Below are positions 9,895 through 19,413 of a stretch of DNA of 40,201 nucleotides, piece after piece. Source of the DNA: Cytophagales bacterium. GTDB taxonomy: Bacteria; Bacteroidota; Bacteroidia; Cytophagales; Spirosomataceae. The stretch is taken from positions 1-40,201 of the forward strand of contig JAAFKE010000037.1 of the NCBI GenBank assembly GCA_013298215.1, read 5' to 3'. The stretch's first letter is position 1. Every line of letters starts with the position of its first letter. The translations under genes were made by a program, and so were the position numbers. The notes under the pieces were generated by a model, which was not told where the DNA came from, did no database searches, and worked only from the letters and a program-made list of their open reading frames with translations.

Positions 9895-10647
9895 CTACGC
9901 AAACATTTTCTGCAACGCCCCCAGGGTATTCGACCCACCCGGGGGTTCAACAACGGCCACGCGTAGTTCGTACCAAAGACCGTCGGGCTGCTGCACGTAC
10001 AGGCCGTCTCGAACGGGCGGTTTTTCGATGGCCTCCTCCGTGATGTAGTCGGGGGTATAAATCGTTTTCATCGCGCTTTCGAGGGCTTCCCAGGGTTGTT
10101 TTTCGGGCAGTGTTTTGGCGTTGGCGGTCGTTATTTTGGTAAACTGACGGCTGGCAAAAGCAGCCACGTATTTGGTAGATACCCTGCGCCCGTCAGAAAT
10201 CCTGAGCAGTGCTATTTCAAAGGGCCGCTCGCGGCCAGCCGTTTCGTAGATGGCCTGCACCAGTTCTTGCCCCACATACTGCCACGCGGCGGCGTTGTTG
10301 GGCAAGCCAGCTTGGGCAGTGTTGGGCGCCACAACCTCCACCTCTAAATAATCTTCGGCATCTTTTTCTTCGACGGGCGCAAAAGACTTGGTTACGCCCA
10401 GCAGTCGCTCCAGCTCGGCCGCCCACACGTTGCTGAGTTGCCCCGCCCACGCGTAGTCGTCGTTTTGGGAAAAACCCTCCGCCTCAATCTCGTCGGGGTC
10501 AAACCCCACGCGGTCGGTATAAACGAGTTCAAAACTCACTTTGAGGGTGTTGTTGGCACTTGCCTGCAAACCAATGGTATAAAAATGCGAAAACGGTGGC
10601 GGAGTGGCGGGCGCAGTCTGGAACTTTATAGTAATTGAGGAAAACAT
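9895..10647 (-). CDS. Conserved-looking hypothetical protein
   Basis: A 250-residue soluble protein with no signal peptide or membrane segment. I do not recognise the family. The N-terminus (FSSITIKFQTAPATPPPFSHFYTI) is followed by two alpha/beta-looking stretches with many acidic residues. It starts 9 nt after the menE-like stop, so it is very probably the last gene of the Rieske-menE operon and ends at the shared terminator. Its position suggests a link to that operon, but nothing in the sequence tells its function. Confidence 0.75.
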   Translation of the reverse strand: MFSSITIKFQTAPATPPPFSHFYTIGLQASANNTLKVSFELVYTDRVGFDPDEIEAEGFSQNDDYAWAGQLSNVWAAELERLLGVTKSFAPVEEKDAEDYLEVEVVAPNTAQAGLPNNAAAWQYVGQELVQAIYETAGRERPFEIALLRISDGRRVSTKYVAAFASRQFTKITTANAKTLPEKQPWEALESAMKTIYTPDYITEEAIEKPPVRDGLYVQQPDGLWYELRVAVVEPPGGSNTLGALQKMFA

Positions 10648-10656
10648 AGGTGTCTG

Positions 10657-11667
10657 TTAAGGCAACGCAACCGCCGCAAAGGTGGCGTGCTTGTTGATTT
10701 TGCCCGTGGGAGTTTCAATAAATTTATCAACCGCAAAGATACGCTTTGGAAACGCGTACTGGCTTAGTTCGGGGCTATTTTGTTGTAGTTTACGCCTAAA
10801 ATCGTCCGTGGTAGCTGCCGCCAGGTTGCCTTCGAGCACCAAAACAAGTTTTTGTCCGAGCGTTTCGTCGGGCATCCACCAGGCAAAAAAACGGTGCTGC
10901 GGCGCAATCTCTCCCAGCGTTTTTTCTAATCCAGCCTCTACTTTTTCTAACTGAATTTTTAGGCCGCCACTGTTAATTATGTTGTCTGCCCGGCCCAAGA
11001 TTTTAAACTCCGCCTGGCCCGTAAACGCCACCACGTCGTTGGTTTGCACCAGCACGTCGTCCGTCACTGCGCCGCGCACCCACAAGCACCCGCGCGCGTC
11101 CTGGCCAAAATCAATGTCGGCCAAAAACCGAAAAGAGTCCGATGCATCGGGCCCATTCAACCGCCTAATGGCCACGTGCGACACCGTCTCGGTCATGCCA
11201 TACGTGGCGTAAACGGGTACGGCCAGGTGTTGCTGGATCAATCCCAGCAGCGAATCTCCCACGGATGCGCCCCCCACAATGATGGTCTTCATGGCGTTGA
11301 GGCGGTGCGCCAGCCCAGCGTTGAGCATTGTTTGGAGTTGCAGCGGCACGAAGGCGGCAAAATCGACGTGGCCCTCGAAGGTTGCCAGTGGGTTTGATGC
11401 GGGTTCGACGGTGACGAGTTTCATGCCAATTTCGTCGGCCCGCACCACCATCATCATGCCCGCAATGTAGGCCACGTTGAGGCAACACAGGGCCACTTGG
11501 CCTTTTTGAAGCCCAAACGCCCGCGCCGTGGCCACTGCCGATGCCCGCATTTGTGCCCGCGACAGCCTGTGTGGCGTTGGCGGGCCAGTGCTGCCCGAGG
11601 TTTGGACTGTGAAATAGTCCGCCCCCGCTCGCCAGTTGGTTACAAAATTTGAAGTAGTGGCAACCAA
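10657..11667 (-). CDS. menE: o-Succinylbenzoate-CoA ligase-like AMP-binding enzyme
   Basis: Short adenylate-forming enzyme (336 aa), the size seen for Bacteroidota MenE. MenE activates o-succinylbenzoate with ATP and CoA in menaquinone synthesis. Visible motifs: the phosphate-binding loop TSGSTGPPTPHRLS (near residue 24), TYGMTE (near 155), a late GRADNIINSGGLKIQ hinge and the C-terminal PTGKINK lysine. The usual lysine of the first loop (TSGSTGxPK) is replaced (PPTPH), which is odd. No ATG precedes the first motif; the frame opens 5 nt after the Rieske stop with TTG (11667), or ATT three bases earlier, so the start is uncertain. menB lies divergently ~1.1 kb away, supporting the pathway assignment. 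Confidence 0.82.
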   Translation of the reverse strand: MVATTSNFVTNWRAGADYFTVQTSGSTGPPTPHRLSRAQMRASAVATARAFGLQKGQVALCCLNVAYIAGMMMVVRADEIGMKLVTVEPASNPLATFEGHVDFAAFVPLQLQTMLNAGLAHRLNAMKTIIVGGASVGDSLLGLIQQHLAVPVYATYGMTETVSHVAIRRLNGPDASDSFRFLADIDFGQDARGCLWVRGAVTDDVLVQTNDVVAFTGQAEFKILGRADNIINSGGLKIQLEKVEAGLEKTLGEIAPQHRFFAWWMPDETLGQKLVLVLEGNLAAATTDDFRRKLQQNSPELSQYAFPKRIFAVDKFIETPTGKINKHATFAAVALP

Positions 11668-11672
11668 AATGA

Positions 11673-12128
11673 CTAACTAAAAACGCGCAGATCGCCCGTC
11701 ATGGAGGTAAACGACTGGTTGTAGCGGGTGAGCGACGAAGCTGCTGGCGCCTTGGTGACAACGCCCGCGCTGTTGAAAGTTGAGCCGTGGTTTGGGCAGA
11801 AAAACGAAGCATCGGCAGCCACGAAGTTTACCCGCGTGCCTTGGTGTGGGCACGCCTGCGAGACGGCCAGAAAGGTATCGTCGAGCGTTCGGGCAATAAT
11901 AATGCCTTGGTTGTAGGCGAAACCACCCTTATTTTTGAGCGCACTAAAAGCCGCGTCGTTGATATTGATCGTAAAATCGACTTTGGGCGCGTTCGGGTCC
12001 ACTGGCGCATCCGACTCGCCGCAGCTGCTTAGGCACTGCGTCAGGAGGATGGCTCCGAAGCCCGTTCCAACGCGTTTAAAAAACTCTTGTCTTGAAATAC
12101 CAGCGGAGGTGTTTTGAATAGTATCCAC
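11673..12128 (-). CDS. Rieske [2Fe-2S] lipoprotein
   Basis: A 151-residue protein with cluster ligands C93-x-H95 (ACPHQG) and C111-x2-H114 (FCPNHGSTF), the Rieske pattern. The N-terminus has a short basic segment (SRQEFFKR), a hydrophobic stretch and a lipobox LSSC with C36, so it should be a membrane-tethered periplasmic or surface electron carrier. SRQEFFK resembles a Tat signal but has only one of the two arginines. It is the first gene of a tight minus-strand operon with menE, so it may exchange electrons with the quinone pool (inference). Confidence 0.88.
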   Translation of the reverse strand: MDTIQNTSAGISRQEFFKRVGTGFGAILLTQCLSSCGESDAPVDPNAPKVDFTININDAAFSALKNKGGFAYNQGIIIARTLDDTFLAVSQACPHQGTRVNFVAADASFFCPNHGSTFNSAGVVTKAPAASSLTRYNQSFTSMTGDLRVFS

Positions 12129-12254
12129 GTAATTGTAGTTTAAAGAATGATTGAAAAACTATTTTTAAATATTTTTTTGGAAACAATCCGTAAATTCGCA
12201 CTGTTTCTCTAAAAACTGTATTTCAAACGGTTGTGTTTGAAAAGTAACGACATC

Positions 12255-12713
12255 ATGCAAGAAAATCAAAATTCGATTAACGACGAAAAAATTGCTCAAA
12301 ACCCTGGGCTTCTCCCCTACGCCCACTCGGCGGGCGGTGCACTGGTAAAACCCGAAGACATGGGCAAGGTCATGGGACGCGCCGTGGAGGCCATGCACCA
12401 GCAAACCGACACGCAATATGCCCAGTTGTACCAACAAATGCAAACGTTGGTCGATCAGGCCAACGCCCTCAAAAACCGCGTGGAGGTGTCGGAACGCATT
12501 TACCAAGCCACCATTAACTTTGAGCCGCTGATAGGAAAAACCTACTACCTCTTTGAACGAAAAGATGGTGTCGATATTTTATCGTTGGTGGCACCCCACG
12601 AGTGGGGGCGCAAATTTCCTTTCAATCGGTACATTGCCAAAGTAACTATGCTCGCCGACCACACCTGGAACGTGGACGAAATGAGCGAGACCCCCGCCGA
12701 GGTGGTGGTCTAA
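12255..12713 (+). CDS. DUF2452 family protein
   Basis: A 152-residue protein with the DUF2452 pattern: NPGLLPYAHSAGGALVKPED, a central helix (QLYQQMQTLVDQANALKNRVEVSERIY), then FEPLIGKTYYLFER and LVAPHEWG. Its function is unknown. The ATG at 12255 is preferred over an in-frame TTG at 12231, because the family homology starts after it. It lies 39 nt upstream of menB in the same direction and diverges from the Rieske-menE operon. Confidence 0.85.
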   Translation: MQENQNSINDEKIAQNPGLLPYAHSAGGALVKPEDMGKVMGRAVEAMHQQTDTQYAQLYQQMQTLVDQANALKNRVEVSERIYQATINFEPLIGKTYYLFERKDGVDILSLVAPHEWGRKFPFNRYIAKVTMLADHTWNVDEMSETPAEVVV

Positions 12714-12752
12714 AAACCAATTGCGAAGTACAAAACCCAAAATACTAGTCAA

Positions 12753-13577
12753 ATGCAAAGTAAATATCCGTGGGAGACCATCAAAGAATACCAAGAAATA
12801 CTGTTTCAATACTACGACGGAATAGCAAAAATTAGCATAAACCGCCCCGAGGTACACAACGCTTTTACGCCCCTGACGGTCAAAGAAATGATTGATGCCA
12901 TGAACCACGTTCGCGACGACGAGCGCGTGGGAGTGGTGATTTTGACGGGCGAGGGCGGCAAGGCGTTCTGCTCGGGCGGCGACCAGTCGGTGCGCGGCCA
13001 CGGCGGATACGTGGGTGCCGACACCGTTCCGAGGCTGAACGTGCTCGACCTGCAAAAAATGATTCGCTCCATTCCTAAACCAGTCGTGGCCATGGTGGCG
13101 GGCTGGGCAATTGGGGGCGGCCACGTGCTGCACGTGGTTTGCGACCTGAGCATTGCCGCCGACAACGCCCGCTTTGGGCAAACGGGGCCAAAGGTCGGGA
13201 GTTTCGACGGTGGCTTCGGGGCAAGTTATTTGGCGCGGGTGGTGGGCCAGAAAAAAGCCCGCGAAATCTGGTTCTTGTGCGACCAATACGATGCCCAAGA
13301 AGCCTTAGACATGGGGCTGGTGAACAAGGTTGTGCCGTTGGATAAACTCGAAGAAACAACCATTGGGTGGTGCCAAAAAATGCTCGAAAAAAGCCCCCTC
13401 TCGCTGCGTCTGCTCAAGTCGGCTTTCAATGCCGAACTCGACGGCCAAGCGGGGATTCAGGAGCTGGCGGGCAACGCTACACTGCTGTATTACCTGGCCG
13501 ACGAGGCTAAGGAGGGCCGCAACGCCTTCGTCGAAAAACGAAAACCCGATTTTTCTAAGTTCCCAAAATTTCCGTAG
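12753..13577 (+). CDS. menB: 1,4-Dihydroxy-2-naphthoyl-CoA synthase
   Basis: A 274-residue crotonase-fold enzyme that closes the second ring in menaquinone synthesis by converting o-succinylbenzoyl-CoA to dihydroxynaphthoyl-CoA. Diagnostic stretches: [22 protein letters not shown], the oxyanion-hole segment [14 protein letters not shown], the MenB-typical [12 protein letters not shown], and a C-terminal [15 protein letters not shown]. The size is typical. It lies between a DUF2452 gene and an EVE gene (2 nt gap to the latter), suggesting one transcript. Confidence 0.95.
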   Translation: MQSKYPWETIKEYQEILFQYYDGIAKISINRPEVHNAFTPLTVKEMIDAMNHVRDDERVGVVILTGEGGKAFCSGGDQSVRGHGGYVGADTVPRLNVLDLQKMIRSIPKPVVAMVAGWAIGGGHVLHVVCDLSIAADNARFGQTGPKVGSFDGGFGASYLARVVGQKKAREIWFLCDQYDAQEALDMGLVNKVVPLDKLEETTIGWCQKMLEKSPLSLRLLKSAFNAELDGQAGIQELAGNATLLYYLADEAKEGRNAFVEKRKPDFSKFPKFP

Positions 13578-13579
13578 CC

Positions 13580-13987
13580 ATGCAGTATTGGCTCGTCAAG
13601 TCTGAACCATTTAAGTATTCTTGGGACGATTTTGTGGCGCAGGGGCGCGGAATGTGGGACGGCGTGCGAAGCTACGAAGCCCGAAACAATTTGATGGCCA
13701 TGAAACAGGGCGACCTCGCCCTGTTTTACCACTCCAACGAGGGCAAAGAAATTGTGGGTTTGGCAAAAGTCATACACGAACACTACCCCGACCCTACTAC
13801 CGACGATGTGCGCTGGGTGGTAGTTGATTTTGAACCCGTTCAAAAATTGACGCGAGCAGTTACGTTGGCACAAATCAAGGCAGACAATAGATTGCAAAAC
13901 TGTGCGTTAATTCGTCAGTCTCGGCTGTCGGTTATACCACTTCGGGTCGAAGAATTTGATGTTTTAATCGAACTGAGCCATGCGTAA
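13580..13987 (+). CDS. EVE domain protein
   Basis: A 135-residue single-domain protein with EVE hallmarks: the N-terminal YWLVKSEPFKYSWDDF, WDGVRSYEARNNL, and GDLALFYHSN followed by EIVGLAKV. EVE domains share the PUA/YTH fold and bind modified nucleic-acid bases. No fused partner domain is present. It starts 2 nt after menB and overlaps the next gene by 8 nt, so it is translationally coupled to both neighbours. Confidence 0.92.
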   Translation: MQYWLVKSEPFKYSWDDFVAQGRGMWDGVRSYEARNNLMAMKQGDLALFYHSNEGKEIVGLAKVIHEHYPDPTTDDVRWVVVDFEPVQKLTRAVTLAQIKADNRLQNCALIRQSRLSVIPLRVEEFDVLIELSHA

Positions 13988-15596
13988 ACCCTCACCAATA
14001 AACCTTTATCTGCGCACGCTGCTGCTGTTTCTTTTCGCGACAGTACTCGAAAGCGCTCCCGCTAAGGCCCAGGACGTAAAACGGATCGAGTTCCCAGTTT
14101 TGAACAACGACACGCCCTACCGCGTCATTCCGCTCGGTTCTAAGGGCGTGCTGGTGGCCAACCGTGGACAACGAAGTACGTATGTTCTCACAAAACTAAA
14201 CGGCGACTTTGAGCGCGACTGGGGCGTTGAGGTGCAATTAGAAAGTGGTTTTGAACTGATGGCCACCGACTACGAAGGGCAGTCGGTTTTCTTGCTCTTT
14301 GGGGGCGGCAAAAACGAGTACTACCAGGTGGTAAAGGTGAACGTGGGGCCTGGTTTCGTAGAAAATTTCTTTTTGCAGGTGTTGGATAAATTCCAAATTA
14401 CGGAGTTTAAAACCCTCGGCTACTCGGTATTCCTATCGGGTATGGTGCGCGACGAACCCGTTTTTGTCTATACCAACCTGGCAAACAAACAAACCAAAAT
14501 GTTGCCGTCGGTGGCCAAGTCGGGCTCGGTTATTCAGGCAATCGAAATAGATACCACCAACCGACTGGTGAACGTGGCCTACGCGCTGCGCCGTGGCAAA
14601 GACGTGCGGTTGGTGGCCCGCACCTACAACGAAGAGGGTACCCAACTGGCGCAGGTGGTGGTAGATCCCGACGAAGACTACTCGCTGCTCAACGGGCGGC
14701 TTTTTTTGTTGAGCGACTCCACCAAGCTGATGATTGGTACATACGGGTTTAGGGGAATGCAAAACAACGGAAACCCTACCGCTCAAGGTATTTTTATTAG
14801 TAAAATAACCGACGGCGAGGTGGATTTTACCCAGTACCATAGTTTTACCGACTTTCAGAATTTTTTTAAGTACATGGATCCCAAGCAGCAAGCGCGCATG
14901 GAAGACCGCATAAAACGCAAAAAAGAGCGCGGCGACGACCTCAAGCTAAATTGCAGCGTACTGGTACACGACGTGATTCAGAAAGATGGTAGTTTTATTC
15001 TGGTGGGCGAGATATACAACCCCGAGTTTCGCTACAACAACAACAGCCCCTTTGGTTTTAACAATGGTTTTGGCGGGCCGATGTCGCCCTTTGGATTCGG
15101 CGGATTTGGTGGGTACAATCCCTTTTATTCGCCGTGGGGGCTGCGAAACCCTTATTTTGGCAACCCGTGGTTTGGCACGGGGCGGTTTAATAACAACAAC
15201 CAGGTTTTCGACGGCTACACCTACACCCACGCGGTGGTGGCTGGGTTTGATCAAAAAGGCGAACTAATCTGGGACAACAGCTTGCCGTTTGAAAACGTGC
15301 GAACCGCCGAACTGAAAGAAAAAATAAAGGTAAAAGTCAATACCGACAGCACAATGTCTTTGTTTTATAGCAGCAACGGCAGCATTAAATCGAAAATAGT
15401 GAAGGGCAACGAAGTGGTGGAGGGCCTCAGCAACATGAGTATCGGGACACTGGACGCTGCCGACAAGGTAAGAAGCACAAACACCGACGACGTGGAGTTT
15501 TGGTACAACAACCACTACCTGGCCTGGGGCTACCAGCGCATTGCGGGCGAAGACGGGCGGCGGAGTGTTTTTTACCTCAGCAAAATTGCGTTTTAG
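13980..15596 (+). CDS. Secreted protein of unknown function with Phe/Gly/Asn-rich segment
   Basis: A 538-residue protein. A signal peptide is clear (hydrophobic LRTLLLFLFATVL, cleavage probably after AKA at 30). The body looks all-beta with repeated short strands; I do not recognise a family. Residues ~350-407 are low complexity, rich in Phe, Gly, Asn and Pro (for example FGFGGFGGYNPF), and look like a flexible or exposed loop. The ATG overlaps the EVE stop by 8 nt, and an OsmC gene starts 23 nt after its stop. Likely periplasmic or cell-surface. Confidence 0.8.
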   Translation: MRKPSPINLYLRTLLLFLFATVLESAPAKAQDVKRIEFPVLNNDTPYRVIPLGSKGVLVANRGQRSTYVLTKLNGDFERDWGVEVQLESGFELMATDYEGQSVFLLFGGGKNEYYQVVKVNVGPGFVENFFLQVLDKFQITEFKTLGYSVFLSGMVRDEPVFVYTNLANKQTKMLPSVAKSGSVIQAIEIDTTNRLVNVAYALRRGKDVRLVARTYNEEGTQLAQVVVDPDEDYSLLNGRLFLLSDSTKLMIGTYGFRGMQNNGNPTAQGIFISKITDGEVDFTQYHSFTDFQNFFKYMDPKQQARMEDRIKRKKERGDDLKLNCSVLVHDVIQKDGSFILVGEIYNPEFRYNNNSPFGFNNGFGGPMSPFGFGGFGGYNPFYSPWGLRNPYFGNPWFGTGRFNNNNQVFDGYTYTHAVVAGFDQKGELIWDNSLPFENVRTAELKEKIKVKVNTDSTMSLFYSSNGSIKSKIVKGNEVVEGLSNMSIGTLDAADKVRSTNTDDVEFWYNNHYLAWGYQRIAGEDGRRSVFYLSKIAF

Positions 15597-15619
15597 ATAA
15601 TCCTTCAATATTACTTTGC

Positions 15620-16042
15620 ATGAAAGTAGAATTAGTTCGCGTAAACAATGCCTTCCATTTTGAGGCCACTGGCGCGGCCAATGTAAAAATAGACATCGAC
15701 GGCTCGACGGATATTGGCGGCAACAACCTCGGCGCGCGCCCCATGGAAATGCTGCTGATGGGCCTGGCGGGGTGCTCGGCCATCGACGTGATTTTGATCC
15801 TCAACAAACAACGCCAAGTAATAGACGACCTCCGCCTGAGCGTAGAGGGCGAGCGCGAGGCGATCGAGGGCACGCAGCAGTCGCCGTTCCGCAAGATCCA
15901 CGTTACGTACCATTTTAAGGGCAACTTAGATGCCGCCAAAGTAAAACGCGCCATCGAGCTATCAATGGAAAAATACTGCTCGGCAACGGCACAGTTTAGA
16001 CCCACCACCCACATTACCCACAGCTTTGAGATAGAAGCGTAA
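15620..16042 (+). CDS. OsmC/Ohr family protein
   Basis: A 140-residue OsmC-fold protein. The two conserved cysteines are visible: C52 in LAGCSAIDV and C120 in MEKYCSA. They form the thiol peroxidase centre in family enzymes that reduce organic hydroperoxides. The ATG at 15620 is chosen because family homology (MKVELVRVNNAFHFEA) starts there; the open frame extends further upstream into the preceding gene. A strong terminator follows, and the convergent neighbour is a superoxide dismutase, so two oxidative-defence genes sit back to back. Confidence 0.9.
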   Translation: MKVELVRVNNAFHFEATGAANVKIDIDGSTDIGGNNLGARPMEMLLMGLAGCSAIDVILILNKQRQVIDDLRLSVEGEREAIEGTQQSPFRKIHVTYHFKGNLDAAKVKRAIELSMEKYCSATAQFRPTTHITHSFEIEA

Positions 16043-16063
16043 GAACTTTGGGGGTTGCCCAAA

Positions 16064-16111
16064 AACAAATCGGGGGTGTCAGAAAGTAATTTCTGACACC
16101 CCCGATTTGTT
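16064..16111. terminator. Bidirectional terminator
   Basis: Perfect 22-base arms (16064-16085 and 16090-16111) with a 4-base loop GTAA. Flanking A and T stretches on the two sides let it stop both the OsmC gene (+) and the superoxide dismutase gene (-). Confidence 0.92.
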
Positions 16112-16130
16112 ATAAACCAGCCGAAAATAA

Positions 16131-16796
16131 TTATTTCACGGCGGCGTTGTACAAGTCCGACGCGCGATCCCAGTTTACAACGTTCCAAAAACCCTCTACG
16201 TAGTCGGGGCGTTTGTTTTGGTATTTTAGGTAGTAGGCGTGTTCCCACACATCCAAGGCCAGCACGGGCGCACCCTGCACCTCCACGATGGGCATCAATG
16301 GGTTATCTTGGTTGGGGGTCGATGTCACCATCAGTTTTTTGTCTTTCACCAGCAGCCACGCCCAGCCCGAGCCAAAGCGCGTGGTAGCGGCTTTTTTGAA
16401 CTCTTCCTTAAAATTGGCAAAACTCCCGAAAGTGCTGTTGATGGCATCGGCCAGCGCACCTTTGGGTGCGCCGCCCTTGGCTGGGGCCATGGCCGCCCAA
16501 AAAAACGTGTGGTTCCAGTGGCCACCACCGTTGTTGCGCACGGCGGGCGGGGTTTCTTTGGTAATTGTTGCCATGAGCGCGTCGGGCGTGAGTTTTTCCT
16601 CGGGCTTGCCAGCGAGTGCTTTGTTGAGGTTATCGACGTAGGCTTTGTGGTGCCGCCCGTAGTGAATCTCCATCGTCATCTTGTCGATCGAGGGTTCGAG
16701 GGCATCGACCGCATACGGAAGCGGCGCCTGTGAGAACTGAGCCGAAACTCCCACCGACAGGGCCGAGAGTACGAGCGTTAGAATTTGTCTTTTCAT
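16131..16796 (-). CDS. Exported Fe/Mn superoxide dismutase
   Basis: A 221-residue enzyme converting superoxide to oxygen and peroxide. The metal ligands are visible: His in MEIHYGRHH, His in [10 protein letters not shown], and Asp and His in [12 protein letters not shown]. Unlike the usual cytoplasmic enzyme, it starts with a signal peptide ([19 protein letters not shown], cleavage after 19), so it should be periplasmic or extracellular. Whether Fe or Mn is used cannot be settled from the sequence. A Bacteroidota-type promoter lies ~85 nt upstream. Confidence 0.95.
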   Translation of the reverse strand: MKRQILTLVLSALSVGVSAQFSQAPLPYAVDALEPSIDKMTMEIHYGRHHKAYVDNLNKALAGKPEEKLTPDALMATITKETPPAVRNNGGGHWNHTFFWAAMAPAKGGAPKGALADAINSTFGSFANFKEEFKKAATTRFGSGWAWLLVKDKKLMVTSTPNQDNPLMPIVEVQGAPVLALDVWEHAYYLKYQNKRPDYVEGFWNVVNWDRASDLYNAAVK

Positions 16797-16881
16797 TTTT
16801 TGATCTTTAAAGTATTGATAGATTTACGACGAGGTATTGATGAAGGACTGGTATTGGGAATACAAAAATTTAGCCCGAGCA

Positions 16882-16911
16882 CAAATGTAAAAAAGAATTT
16901 CAAATGTTCAA
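16882..16911 (-). promoter_or_regulatory. Promoter of the superoxide dismutase gene
   Basis: On the minus strand, TTG (16911-16909), a 19-nt spacer and TACATTTG (16889-16882) match the Bacteroidota -33/-7 consensus TTTG / TAnnTTTG. Confidence 0.65.
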
Positions 16912-16965
16912 TTAAGTACAGCTGCCCCTTGTTTGCTATCCTATGTTTGTTCAAATCACTCACAG

Positions 16966-19389
16966 CTACTTTCTCAACCGCGCCGCATCTTCGCTCACGC
17001 CCGATTTTCGGCCTTGCGATTGGAACTTTGATTTGCCAAAATTGTAAGTCAGCCGCAGTGAGGCGTTGCGGTTGGGCTGCCGATTGGTAAACGTCAAATT
17101 GGTGTCATCCACTTGGATATTAGCCCTAAAAATACTCGTCCAAAAAATATCGTTGATGTTCAGCTGGGCGTTCCAGCGGTTGTTTTTGAAACTCTTCTGC
17201 AAACCCAAATTGACTGCCCCCATGCTTTGGGAAACGTACAAACTGGCTCGGCTCGGAATGTTGTACCAACCCGAAACTTCGAGGCTGTATCCTTTGGGCA
17301 GCGTAAAAATATTGGTAAGATAGGCAGAAGCCGCCACCCCGTTGCTTGTATTGAGCTGATTGTTGAGCGTAATTTTCTCGCCACCGTAGGCCGTGCTAAC
17401 GTAGATTTGGTAGTTCCATTTGGGCATCAATGCCGCCGAATGGCTCACGTCAAAAAACACCCGCTGCGTTTCGATATTGGCTTGCTGCCAGGTAGTTAGG
17501 CGCGTAGTTGAGTTGTAAAGCGGCAACTGCGTAACCGAATTTTGGTTCAGATTGTAGCCCGTAATCAGCATCAGCGTTTTGTAGGTGTAGGTCAGTTCGG
17601 TGGCATTTCTGATTTGGGGAAACAAAAACGGATTGCCCAACGCGCGGGTGAGCGGGTCCAAGAAAAAAGGAAACGGGTTGAGTTGCCACACCGTTGGACG
17701 GCTCAATTTGCGGGACGATGCCCAAACCAAATTGCTGTTGTCGTTGATTTTATATTGCAGCGTGAGGGTGGGCAAAATGTTCCAATAATTCCGACTGACG
17801 AGCGACTGCACCGTGATAGACTGACCCTGCGTGATGGTGTTTTCGGCCCGAACGCCCGCCACAAAACCCAGCTTTTTGAACTGCCGACTCATCTGCACAA
17901 AAAACATATTGATATTTTCGTCGAACGTAAATTCGTTGGTGCGGCTCAAATCTTTCGCAAAATCAGCGTTCGACACCACGGTTTCGGGGGTGGCGTTTGG
18001 GCGGGTAAGGGTATCAAAATCAATCTTTGCCAAGTTTTTCACCACGTTGATTTTAAAGCCCGTTTCAAATTGCCATTTCTTAAAAACTACATCAGAATAG
18101 CTGACATTCAGCGTTTTAAAGTTTGAATTGGCCTGCTGCACGTTGCGTTGGCGGGTGATTCCCCGCACGGGTTGGCCGTTGCGTAGGTAATCACCAATCA
18201 AATCTTGCGAACCAGGTTTTTGGTTATCAGCGGCGGCAAACTCGGCAATAAACTCACGGCCTTTGTCATTCTTGAAACGGTAGCCAAAAAGTCCCGTGAG
18301 CGTTTGGCCAACGTCGGTCATGGCGTTGGTACTGCGTAAAAAAGGCCGCTCAACGCCGCCAATCGTTGATTTGTTTTCGGCAAAAGTCGCGCTTGGCGAA
18401 GAAGAAAAATCGCCCGTCAATTTAAAATCAAAGCTGTGTTTTGGATTGATGGTATATTCGGCACCCGCCAAGAAATTGAGGCTTTTGTACGGGTTTTGAA
18501 TGTAAGAAAACGACTCAAAAACGTCTTTTACGCTCTCTCTGCCCATGATTCTTTTGTCGGTCAGTTCTTGGTACGACCTCGAATTACTCAGCCCTAAGTT
18601 GAGCGAATAGGCAATCTTTGGCGTTTTGTAAGTAATGTTTCCGCCCACATCGCCGTTAGAAAAACGATGCTGCTGAAAAGAACCGTAAACACTGCCTTTG
18701 AGGCCCAGATTTTGGTCACGTTTGAGCTTGATATTGATAACCGTCGCAAAAGCCGATTCGTATTTGGCGGGCGGATTGGGCATGAGTTCGATGCTTTCAA
18801 TTTGCTCGGGTGCGAGCGACCGCAGGTAGTTTTTTTCTTGCTCTGCCGACATTCTCAAATCTTTACCATCAATCAAAATCTTGGGCGAAGTTCCCCGAAA
18901 TGTAACGTTTCCGCTCACGTCCACCAGCAACCCAGGCGACCGCCGCATGATTTCGAGGGCATTGACCGACGTTTTGAACATCTTACTGTCCACGTTTACG
19001 ATGATGTTTCCCAACTTTTGCTCAAAAACGGGACGGCTACCCCGTACCACCACCTCGGCCAGTAGTTTTTGGTCGGTAATGAGTGCCAAATTGCCCAGAT
19101 TCAGTTCGTTTTGAGTGAGATTAATGACCAAAGGCCCTTTAAAAACCTTTTGCGAAATGGTGATGATGTAGCTACCCTCGGCCAGATTGACAAGCTCAAA
19201 AACGCCGAGGGTGTCGGTGATTGCCCCTTTTACGATGGAAGAATCTGCCGCCGAAAGCAATGCCACGCTGGCAAACTCAACGGGTTTTTGGGTGTTGCCG
19301 TCAATGGCGCGGCCTTTGATGATGCCTTTTTGGGCAAAAGTTTGGACACAAGCAAACGATAAAAGGAGTACGATAAAAAATGTTTTCAT
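16966..19389 (-). CDS. Outer-membrane beta-barrel receptor with CarboxypepD_reg-like N-terminus
   Basis: 807 residues from the ATG at 19389, where the signal peptide begins (MKTFFIVLLLSFACVQTFA, cleavage after 19). The upstream in-frame start would put a non-signal stretch first. Domains: a CarboxypepD_reg-like beta-sandwich (~20-105, GIIKGRAIDGNTQKPVEFAS); a plug (~115-215, with LLVDVSGNVTFRGTSPKILIDG and the IESIELMPNPPAKYES segment); and a long OMP_b-brl_3-type barrel to the C-terminus. This resembles TonB-dependent transporter-like proteins, but no SusD partner is adjacent and the substrate cannot be told. An excellent promoter lies 25 nt upstream. Confidence 0.9.
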   Translation of the reverse strand: MKTFFIVLLLSFACVQTFAQKGIIKGRAIDGNTQKPVEFASVALLSAADSSIVKGAITDTLGVFELVNLAEGSYIITISQKVFKGPLVINLTQNELNLGNLALITDQKLLAEVVVRGSRPVFEQKLGNIIVNVDSKMFKTSVNALEIMRRSPGLLVDVSGNVTFRGTSPKILIDGKDLRMSAEQEKNYLRSLAPEQIESIELMPNPPAKYESAFATVINIKLKRDQNLGLKGSVYGSFQQHRFSNGDVGGNITYKTPKIAYSLNLGLSNSRSYQELTDKRIMGRESVKDVFESFSYIQNPYKSLNFLAGAEYTINPKHSFDFKLTGDFSSSPSATFAENKSTIGGVERPFLRSTNAMTDVGQTLTGLFGYRFKNDKGREFIAEFAAADNQKPGSQDLIGDYLRNGQPVRGITRQRNVQQANSNFKTLNVSYSDVVFKKWQFETGFKINVVKNLAKIDFDTLTRPNATPETVVSNADFAKDLSRTNEFTFDENINMFFVQMSRQFKKLGFVAGVRAENTITQGQSITVQSLVSRNYWNILPTLTLQYKINDNSNLVWASSRKLSRPTVWQLNPFPFFLDPLTRALGNPFLFPQIRNATELTYTYKTLMLITGYNLNQNSVTQLPLYNSTTRLTTWQQANIETQRVFFDVSHSAALMPKWNYQIYVSTAYGGEKITLNNQLNTSNGVAASAYLTNIFTLPKGYSLEVSGWYNIPSRASLYVSQSMGAVNLGLQKSFKNNRWNAQLNINDIFWTSIFRANIQVDDTNLTFTNRQPNRNASLRLTYNFGKSKFQSQGRKSGVSEDAARLRK

Positions 19390-19413
19390 GGCTGTTAATT
19401 TGTAGTGAACGGA

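Noticed and set aside
15030-15200. Phe/Gly/Asn-rich segment as a frameshift or sequencing error
   Set aside because: The frame stays open with normal sequence on both sides; it is a low-complexity insertion in a secreted protein.
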